Shown in pieces: positions 1 through 6,542 of a DNA stretch of 6,542 bases. This stretch comes from CAYYJM01 sp964471755. GTDB lineage: Bacteria > Planctomycetota > Planctomycetia > Gemmatales > Gemmataceae. Position 1 is the stretch's first letter, and every line of letters starts with the position of its first letter. Location: the NCBI GenBank assembly GCA_964471755.1, contig CAYYJM010000324.1, positions 1-6,542 of the forward strand. The letters are read 5' to 3'. The position numbers and the translations under genes are program-made. Under the pieces are notes generated by a model that made no database searches, was not told where the DNA came from, and was given only the letters and a program-made list of their open reading frames with translations.

Positions 1-79
1 GTTGTTCTGGCGGCAAGAGCGGCTCCGGTCGCGCCGCCCGGCTGGCCAGTCCGTGACGGTGGACCTTCCCACGGGGTGA
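1..79 (+). CDS. C-terminal fragment of an upstream gene (partial, unidentified)
   Basis: A reading frame is open from the window edge (first full codon at base 2) to a TGA at 77-79, giving 25 residues that end in SVTVDLPTG. Almost all of its third codon positions are G or C, as in the genes that follow; the other two forward frames fit less well, and one has a stop at 54-56. The stretch starts LFWRQERLRSRR, which looks like the end of a membrane helix followed by a basic cytoplasmic tail. Genes upstream of coxB in such operons often encode oxidase assembly factors such as SCO/SenC or heme A synthesis proteins, but 25 residues cannot identify the product. The stop is only 3 nt before the coxB start and in the same phase, so coxB is probably not the first gene of the transcript. 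Confidence 0.45.
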   Translation, partial: LFWRQERLRSRRPAGQSVTVDLPTG

Positions 80-82
80 CTC

Positions 83-1089
83 ATGCTTGCCGAGATCATC
101 TGGTTTCCGACCCAGGCCTCGACGACGGCCTACGCGGTGGACTGGCTCCTCCTCGGCCTGGTGGTCGTGACGGGAACGGTCGGCCTCGGGGTTGCCGTGG
201 CACTGATCGGCTTCGCGATTCGCTATCGACGTCGGCCGGGCCAGCCGACGCCGCACGCCATGCCGGGCAACGTCGGCCTGGAACTGACGTGGACCCTCAC
301 GCCGCTGATCATCTTCTACGGCTTCTTCACCTGGGGAGCGATCGTCTACTTCGACGCCTTTCGCGCTCCGGATGATGCCGGCGTCGTCTACGTCGTCGCC
401 AAGCAGTGGATGTGGAAGTTCCAGCACCCCGAGGGCCAGCGTGAGATCAACGAGCTGCACGTCCCGACCGGTCGGCCGATCAAGCTCGTGATGACCTCGG
501 AAGACGTGATTCACAGCTTCTTCGTCCCGGACTTCCGCGTCCACATGGACGTGCTGCCGGGCCGCTACACCTCCGTCTGGTTCCACGCCACGCGGCCCGG
601 AGTGTACCACCTGTTCTGCTCGCAGTACTGCGGCACGAACCACGCCGGGATGCGCGGCCGGGTCGTGGTTCAATCGCCCGAGGACTACCAGCGCTGGCTG
701 CACTCACAGGCCGAGGGATCGCTGGCCCTGCAAGGGCGCAAGACGTTCCTCAAGTATCGCTGCGTGAGCTGCCACAGTGCCAACTCCAGCGCCCGCGCTC
801 CGGTGCTGGAGAGCCTCTACGGCAAGGTGGTGCCGCTTCGCGATGGTCGATCCGTGGTGGCCGACGAGAGCTACCTGCGTGAGTCGATTCTGAATCCGGG
901 CGTCAAGGTGGTTCTCGGCTGGGAAGACATCATGCCGACGTTCAAGGGGCAGATCACCGAGGAGGAGATCATCGAGGTGATCGCCTTCCTCAAGGCGCTG
1001 GGGCCGGGCCAGACTCCCGACCGGGTCGAGGATTTTCCGCCACCAGTCACCACCCCTGCCATCAACCCCCAGAAGGAGGGGAAGAAGCC

Positions 1090-1093
<4 letters not shown>
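83..1093 (+). CDS. coxB: Cytochrome c oxidase subunit II with fused cytochrome c domain (caa3 type)
   Basis: Subunit II (CoxB/CtaC, 336 aa) accepts electrons and passes them through the binuclear CuA centre to subunit I. Two membrane helices (about residues 19-46 and 69-90) anchor it. The CuA domain has the aromatic patch KQWMWKF (107-113) and ligands H144, C179, C183, H187 and M190 in CSQYCGTNHAGM; the backbone-carbonyl ligand position is Q181 rather than the common Glu. A class I cytochrome c domain follows (about 213-308), with heme-binding C227-V-S-C-H231 and M284 in IMPTFKG as the likely sixth ligand. This fusion defines caa3-type oxidases. The N-terminus has no lipobox Cys, unlike Bacillus CtaC. 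The ATG at 83 is the first start after an in-frame TGA at 77-79; upstream GGGGTGA (73-79) is a weak ribosome site. The stop overlaps the ctaD start (ATGA). Confidence 0.97.
1075..1081 (+). promoter_or_regulatory. Ribosome binding site for ctaD
   Basis: GGAGGGG lies 8 nt before the ATG at 1090, inside the end of coxB. It is a strong Shine-Dalgarno match and supports the ATGA-overlap start. Confidence 0.75.
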
Positions 1094-2734
<1,641 letters not shown>

Positions 2735-2745
<11 letters not shown>

Positions 2746-3469
2746 CAACTCCATCCTGACGGCCGATGAACGGGACGAACTGCACCGGACCGCCCTGGCA
2801 CGGGATCGGCTCGAGGAGCAGTTTCCCAACCTGGAGCATCAGCACGAGACGGCGGCCCTGGGAATGTGGGTCTTCCTCGCCACCGAGGTCCTCTTCTTTG
2901 GCTCGCTCTTCGTCGGCGTCGCCGTCTACCGATACCAGTACCCCGTCGAGTTCGAGGTGGGCAGCGAACACCTGAGCTGGATCATCGGCGGCAGCAATAC
3001 CATCGTCCTGCTGATCAGCAGTCTGATGATGGTCCTCGCCGTCCACTACACGAAGGTGGGCCAGCGGAACCGCGTCCTCGTCTACCTCGCTCTGACCGCG
3101 CTGCTGGGCCTGGTGTTCCTCGGCCTCAAGGGCCTGGAATACTACATCGATTTCCAGGAGAGCCTCGCTCCCGGCGTGAAGTTCGACGATCAGTACTGGG
3201 TCAGCCAGGTGGGCCTGCGTCCCGAGCAGGTGCCGCACGTCAAGCTGTTCCTGCTCTACTACTGGACCATGACACTCTTTCACGCCCTGCACATGATCAT
3301 CGGCATCGGTGTTGTCATCACCCTGTTCGTGCTGACCTGGCGGGGCTGGTTCTCGCCGGAGTACAGCGCCCCGATCGACGTGGCCGGCCTCTACTGGCAC
3401 TTCGTGGACATGGTCTGGATCTTCCTGCTGCCGATGCTCTACCTGCTCGGCACTCACACGCTCCATTGA
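2735..3469 (+). CDS. ctaE: Cytochrome c oxidase subunit III, five-helix form
   Basis: Subunit III (CtaE/CoxC, 244 aa from the ATG at 2735) is the non-catalytic core subunit that stabilises subunit I and its proton uptake path. After a charged N-terminal segment (1-40) come five likely membrane helices, about 42-65, 83-105, 115-138, 170-200 and 217-240. Family signatures are WVFLATEVLFFGSLF (45-59) with E51, TLFHALHMIIG (180-190) with H183 and H186, and GLYWHFVDMVWIFLLP (218-233). Mitochondrial-type subunit III has seven helices; the five-helix form is typical of caa3 and bo3 oxidases (CtaE, CyoC). The gene overlaps ctaD by 11 nt, which points to coupled translation. The loop at about 140-169, between helices 3 and 4, is fairly long. 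No family motif appears to be missing. Confidence 0.96.
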
Positions 3470-3474
3470 GGAGG
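3470..3474 (+). promoter_or_regulatory. Ribosome binding site for ctaF
   Basis: GGAGG starts immediately after the ctaE stop codon and ends 5 nt before the ATG at 3480. The 10-nt intergenic gap holds little else. Confidence 0.75.
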
Positions 3475-3479
3475 CGATC

Positions 3480-3785
3480 ATGGCCCAGCGAACCATCGCG
3501 CCCGTGACGTACGTCATCGTCTGCGTCCTGCTGGTGGTCTTGACGGTCCTGACGGTCGGGATCTCGTTCATTCCCCTGCCGGGGATCTGGCACCTCATCG
3601 CCGGGCTGACGATCGGTCTGTGCAAGGGGGCCCTGGTGGCGTTGTTCTTCATGCACGTGCTGATCAGCCCACGGTTGACGTGGATCGTGATCGCCGTGGC
3701 GATCTTCTGGCTCGGGATACTCACGGTCCTGACGCTGGCGGATTTCATGTCTCGCGGCCTGGTCCCGTTCACACCGGGCCATTGA
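3480..3785 (+). CDS. ctaF: Cytochrome c oxidase subunit IV family protein (prokaryotic type)
   Basis: Small oxidase subunit of 101 aa, matching the prokaryotic subunit IV family (COX4_pro; CtaF/CyoD-like) in length, gene order and pattern. Three membrane helices are visible at about 9-30, 37-62 and 66-88. The diagnostic stretch is LCKGALVALFFMHV (47-60), with K49 inside the second helix and the FFMH motif; ADFMSRG (87-93) follows the last helix. In related enzymes this subunit helps assemble or stabilise the subunit I/III core and is not catalytic. It follows ctaE by 10 nt, and the order II-I-III-IV is the same as Bacillus ctaCDEF. The symbol is given by position and family; the family has low sequence conservation. 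Confidence 0.9.
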   Translation: MAQRTIAPVTYVIVCVLLVVLTVLTVGISFIPLPGIWHLIAGLTIGLCKGALVALFFMHVLISPRLTWIVIAVAIFWLGILTVLTLADFMSRGLVPFTPGH

Positions 3786-3786
3786 C

Positions 3787-3791
3787 AGGAG
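3787..3791 (+). promoter_or_regulatory. Ribosome binding site for the small membrane protein gene
   Basis: AGGAG lies 7 nt before the ATG at 3799, in the 13-nt gap after ctaF. It supports translation of this small gene from the cox transcript. Confidence 0.7.
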
Positions 3792-3798
3792 ACGCCCC

Positions 3799-4146
3799 AT
3801 GAGCAATCTGCTGGTCCGCTTTCGTGTGCCGTCCGGCCTGGCGATGACTTCCCTGGTCCTGGGCCACATCAGTCTGATTCTGGCGTTCCTGCCGATCCTC
3901 GGGATCCCGCTGGCCGCTGCCGGGGTCGTCTTCGGAGTGCTGGGCCTCCTGGCCTGCCTGTTCAGCCGGATGGCGAGCGCACGCTGGAGCCTGGCCGGGC
4001 TGGTCGTCTCGACGATCGCCCTGGGAATGGGCATCGGCCTGTACCTCGCCCCGTACGGCGACTGGACGCCGCAGCCGCGGCCGGAGAGGTGGCAACCGAT
4101 CCCGCATCGGGTGTATGTGCCACCTCCCGCGTCGCCGATGCCGTGA
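3799..4146 (+). CDS. Small three-helix membrane protein, loosely DUF4190-like, unknown function
   Basis: I do not recognise a characterised homologue for this 115-aa protein. It has a short basic N-terminus (NLLVRFRVPSG) and then three hydrophobic segments at about 15-32, 35-56 and 64-85. The pattern, SLVLG near the first helix, small residues (Gly/Ala) through the second, and AGLV in the third, resembles DUF4190-type membrane proteins; this is a judgement by eye. A proline- and arginine-rich tail of about 30 residues (86-115) includes PPP and ends PMP. No heme-binding CXXCH, Cu ligand set or signal peptidase site is visible. It sits 13 nt after ctaF with its own ribosome site and the same G/C-rich third positions, so it is almost certainly the last gene of the oxidase operon. 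An accessory or assembly role is possible but is inferred only from position. Confidence 0.8.
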   Translation: MSNLLVRFRVPSGLAMTSLVLGHISLILAFLPILGIPLAAAGVVFGVLGLLACLFSRMASARWSLAGLVVSTIALGMGIGLYLAPYGDWTPQPRPERWQPIPHRVYVPPPASPMP

Positions 4147-4154
4147 TCACGGCA
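4139..4154. other. 16-bp perfect palindrome spanning two abutting stop codons
   Basis: TGCCGTGATCACGGCA is fully self-complementary. Its centre, TGATCA, is the stop of the + strand gene (TGA, 4144-4146) joined to the stop of the - strand gene (4147-4149). RNA from either strand could form a 6-bp stem with a GATC loop. There is no T-rich tract on either side, so it lacks the standard form of an intrinsic terminator. A weak bidirectional transcription end is possible but not shown. No better terminator is visible near the end of the cox operon. Confidence 0.5.
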
Positions 4155-6453
4155 CGCGACGCACCGTCACCCGGCACGAGAACAGGACTGCCGGATCAGT
4201 CGAGGAGATGATTCGCTCGCCACGCGTGGCTTTCCCCCCGAACGCGACCACTTTCAGAAGTCGGCCGAAAGGCGTTATCGGGCCAGGGTCCACCCCGGGA
4301 CCACCCCGGTGCTGGCCGCCCAGGGCCTCCTGCTCCAGGAAATCGTAGTTCGGCTCCTGAGCGCTCGCCGTCAGCGGGGTAGCCAGCACGACGTAGCCCT
4401 CGGGGCCGTACGCATCGTTATCGACGGACAGTTGCACCCGGATCGGCTTGATCTTGCCGTTGCCGGCGCGGAGCTTGCCGGAGAACCGTCGCCGAATCTC
4501 CAGGTCGGCTCCGAGGTAGAACATCGTCACCCAGAGATCCTCGATGCCGCGGTTCTCCAGGCGGTATTCCAGCACGTCCCCCTCAGTGACGACGGCATCG
4601 CGCAGCAACTCGCCGCCGGAGGTGTCGTGGCGATTCTTGAGTCGGGCCGCCTCGAAGACGAGTTCGTAGTTCTCGGCGTTCGTCTTCGCCCCGGCCGACT
4701 CGGTGGCGATACGCCAGAGGTTCTGCCAGGCGAAGATCTTGGGCAGATCACGGGCCAGTTCACCGGCCAGCTTCTTCGGATCGCTGAGCGGATACTGAGC
4801 ATAGACGCGCCGCATCACTGTCGGCCGCCCTTGCGCAGCGCGGAGCGCCTCGGCTGCTTGATCCCGGACGGGGTCCAGACGACGGCCCTCGCCGATCGTC
4901 AGCAGGATGGTGTCCTGCCGAACGTTCTTCAGGCCCCAGTCCTTCGCCGCCTGGGTCGGCGTCACGCGGCGCAGCACCCACTGGGCCTCGGCTTCCTTCG
5001 CAACCATCACCTGGGCCGTCACGCGTTCGGGGAGTTGCTTCATGGCCTGGACGAGAAGGACGGACTGCGGATCGAAGGCCAGCTTGAGCCGCAGGTCGCC
5101 CAGGTCGCGGCTGACCACTTCACATCGACCCAGCGAGTCCAGTTTCTCCGCCGGGATCACCTGCATTCCGGCGAAGGCCGTGGCCGAGACGACGGCGCGA
5201 GCCGGGTTGGCGCTGGTGACCTTGACGTGGCCGAGGACGGTCTTGAATGGCCGTGGATCGCCGGCGGGCGGATGGATGGCCAGGACCGTGCCGGGCGTCA
5301 GGCCGCGCAGGGTGCCAGCCGTGACGGCCAGGTCGCCGGCCTCCTTCTCCAGGAGGATGTCGGCCCGCTCCGGCCAGACGGCCAGGCCGAGGACCTGATG
5401 GTCCAGGTCGCCGTCGCTGGACGGCGTCGGTGGTCGTGTGCTGCGCGTCGCGCGATAGCGTGCCGCCAGGAGTTGGGTCAGTTCACGGTAGGACATCGGG
5501 CTCTGCCGCTGCGACAGGATGCTGACCAGATTGAAACTGAGGACACCGTGGACCCGAGCGTCGGCGGCGTCTACCGGCAGCGGCATTTCGGGGGCACGCT
5601 CGAACGGCTGGGCCGCGTAGAAGGCGGCGACGCTTCCCTTCTTCGAGCCGCCGACCCGCTCCTGCAAGCCCTGGATCGGCCCGGTTCCATCGCGGCTCGG
5701 AAGGTTCGCTCCTCGAGCTTTCTCGACCGCTTCCCGACCGCGCCTGGCAGCGGCTTCCAGTGTCTTCCGGTCGATGCCCAGAGTGTGCGGCTCGACCGTC
5801 CGGGCCACCTCCCGGGAGTCCCGGTCGTTGCCACGGCTCATGGTGCCGGAATGACACGAATCGAAGACGATCCAGACGTGCGCACCCTTGTCGCGGAGTC
5901 GGTCGAGCCAGCGGCCGATGTCGTCGTCCTTGATCACTTGCCAGGCGTTCGGGCCCTTGAAGGTCAGATCCGCCGGCAGGAAGACCTCGTCCAGGCCGTC
6001 CGGTTCGGGATTGGACTTGTCGAGCGGATCCTGTGTCTCAGGGATCGGCAGTTGAGATCCGTGGCCGGACAGGACGATGACGACCTGAGCGTCCCGGTCG
6101 GCACGGCGAATGAGATCCTCGAAGGCCGCCCGGATGTTCTGGTTCGTCGGCCGTTTCGCGACGTCGTCGGGCCAGCCGACCAGCTGGGTGATGTCTTTCG
6201 GCGCGAACCCAAACCGTGGCGTGGGGAGCCCTCGATCGGTCAACAGATCGAACCAGAGGCGAGCATCGTTTTCCGGTCCGGTCAGCGCCGGGATGCTGTC
6301 CTCGCCAGCGAGGGGATAGCTCGTGCAGCCGACGAGCAGGGCGAGTTTCTTGCCCGGTGCGAGAGGTTCGGCCGTCGATGCGGGCTGAACGGACAGGGCA
6401 AAGACACCGAGGGCCAGGAGCAGGGGCCAGCCTCTGGAGGCGAGAGCTTTCAT
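4147..6453 (-). CDS. Exported caspase-like (C14 family) protein with large C-terminal extension
   Basis: Predicted cysteine peptidase of the caspase/metacaspase fold, 768 aa. Residues 1-28 form a Sec signal peptide (hydrophobic WPLLLALGVFALSV, then ASTA before EP), so the protein should be exported. The p20-like domain (about 35-205) begins KKLALLVGCTSY and has the catalytic pair H131 (VIVLSGHGSQ) and C200 (IVFDSCHSGT), plus the metacaspase-like DGLDEVFLPADL (152-163). An Arg/Lys-rich linker (205-275) leads to a p10-like part (about 275-335: AAQPFERAPE, HGVLSFNLVSIL). A possible beta region, ADILLEKEAGDL to about 430, follows, and residues about 615-700 resemble DUF4384 (LEYRLENRG, VTMFYLGADLEIRRRF). 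Metacaspases prefer Arg/Lys sites; the target here is unknown. The ATG at 6453 is chosen over a GTG at 6510 because it gives a proper signal peptide and a ribosome site. Confidence 0.92.
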   Translation of the reverse strand: MKALASRGWPLLLALGVFALSVQPASTAEPLAPGKKLALLVGCTSYPLAGEDSIPALTGPENDARLWFDLLTDRGLPTPRFGFAPKDITQLVGWPDDVAKRPTNQNIRAAFEDLIRRADRDAQVVIVLSGHGSQLPIPETQDPLDKSNPEPDGLDEVFLPADLTFKGPNAWQVIKDDDIGRWLDRLRDKGAHVWIVFDSCHSGTMSRGNDRDSREVARTVEPHTLGIDRKTLEAAARRGREAVEKARGANLPSRDGTGPIQGLQERVGGSKKGSVAAFYAAQPFERAPEMPLPVDAADARVHGVLSFNLVSILSQRQSPMSYRELTQLLAARYRATRSTRPPTPSSDGDLDHQVLGLAVWPERADILLEKEAGDLAVTAGTLRGLTPGTVLAIHPPAGDPRPFKTVLGHVKVTSANPARAVVSATAFAGMQVIPAEKLDSLGRCEVVSRDLGDLRLKLAFDPQSVLLVQAMKQLPERVTAQVMVAKEAEAQWVLRRVTPTQAAKDWGLKNVRQDTILLTIGEGRRLDPVRDQAAEALRAAQGRPTVMRRVYAQYPLSDPKKLAGELARDLPKIFAWQNLWRIATESAGAKTNAENYELVFEAARLKNRHDTSGGELLRDAVVTEGDVLEYRLENRGIEDLWVTMFYLGADLEIRRRFSGKLRAGNGKIKPIRVQLSVDNDAYGPEGYVVLATPLTASAQEPNYDFLEQEALGGQHRGGPGVDPGPITPFGRLLKVVAFGGKATRGERIISSTDPAVLFSCRVTVRRVP

Positions 6454-6460
6454 TGGGATT

Positions 6461-6464
6461 CTCC
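6461..6464 (-). promoter_or_regulatory. Ribosome binding site that sets the caspase-like gene start
   Basis: Read on the - strand, CGGAGAATCCCAATG places GGAG 7 nt before the ATG at 6453. This supports the shorter start, which begins exactly at the signal peptide. Confidence 0.65.
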
Positions 6465-6510
6465 GTGTGGGTCGGTAAGTATTCCAGCGTACTCCGTCAG
6501 AGCCGCGCAC

Positions 6511-6542
6511 GCAGCGAGGCCGCAGGCCGAGCGAAGTAAGCG
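6511..6542. repeat. GC-rich GAGCG-type repeat-like sequence at the window edge
   Basis: This stretch, upstream of the caspase-like gene, is made of short related units: GCAGCGAGG, then GGCCGCAGGCC (two GGCC arms around GCA), then GAGCGAAG and TAAGCG. It can fold through the GGCC arms. Such runs are familiar in intergenic DNA of high-GC bacteria as dispersed repeat-like elements. Only one copy is in the window and it is cut off by the edge, so its full length and copy number are unknown. The rest of the 6454-6510 gap shows only the ribosome site; I found no convincing promoter. Confidence 0.35.

Noticed and set aside
76..375. 99-codon frame starting with GTG just before coxB
   Set aside because: It overlaps coxB in another phase, has Arg/Gly/Asp-rich content and no family features; coxB has matching domains throughout.
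4147..6453. Caspase-like gene as part of an anti-phage defence system
   Set aside because: It has a signal peptide and so is likely exported, and no defence partner genes (gasdermin, nuclease, CRISPR type III-E or nucleotide-signalling genes) are in the window.
6454..6510. Upstream GTG start for the caspase-like gene giving 19 more residues
   Set aside because: The extension would put a basic, polar stretch ahead of a clean signal peptide, and the ribosome site lies before the ATG at 6453.
6465..6510. Possible promoter for the caspase-like gene (CTGACG ... AATACT on the - strand)
   Set aside because: The two boxes match the consensus only partly and the spacer is about 11 nt, too short for a standard sigma-70 promoter.

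Overview
The window is a compact, high-GC bacterial segment in two blocks. The first, about 4.1 kb on the + strand, is a cytochrome c oxidase (complex IV) operon. The second, about 2.3 kb on the - strand, is one large gene for an exported caspase-like protein. The two converge with their stop codons directly abutting. The strong G/C bias at third codon positions, the small caa3-type oxidase operon, and the secreted caspase-fold protein with large C-terminal beta-rich regions together suggest a planctomycete, perhaps Gemmatales or Isosphaerales. That is inference from gene content and general family knowledge, not from a marker gene.

Layout: (1) bases 1-79 probably hold the C-terminal end of an upstream gene of the same operon. 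(2) 83-1093 coxB/ctaC: subunit II with two membrane helices, a CuA domain and a fused C-terminal cytochrome c domain. (3) 1090-2745 ctaD/coxA: subunit I with all heme and CuB ligands. (4) 2735-3469 ctaE/coxC: a five-helix subunit III. (5) 3480-3785 ctaF: the small subunit IV. (6) 3799-4146: a small three-helix membrane protein, loosely DUF4190-like, of unknown role. Junctions are overlapping or 10-13 nt long, and most carry clear Shine-Dalgarno sequences, so one transcript with translational coupling is likely. No promoter is visible in the window; it should lie upstream.

Together genes 2-5 build a caa3-type oxidase. Electrons enter the fused cytochrome c domain of subunit II and pass to CuA, then low-spin heme a, then the heme a3/CuB site of subunit I, where O2 is reduced and protons are pumped. 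Subunit I carries a YSHPAVY motif in place of the usual GHPEVY, placing it in the A2 proton-channel class, which lacks the D-channel glutamate.

The - strand gene (4147-6453) has a signal peptide, an apparently intact His/Cys caspase-type peptidase domain, a probable p10-like part after an Arg/Lys-rich linker, and about 400 residues of C-terminal sequence that may end in a DUF4384-like beta domain. Nothing in the sequence links it functionally to the oxidase. The last 89 bases are non-coding as far as can be seen and end in a GC-rich GAGCG-type repeat-like sequence. I do not see a clearly novel multi-gene system. The best candidates for something undescribed are the small membrane protein at the operon's end and the exported caspase-like protein.
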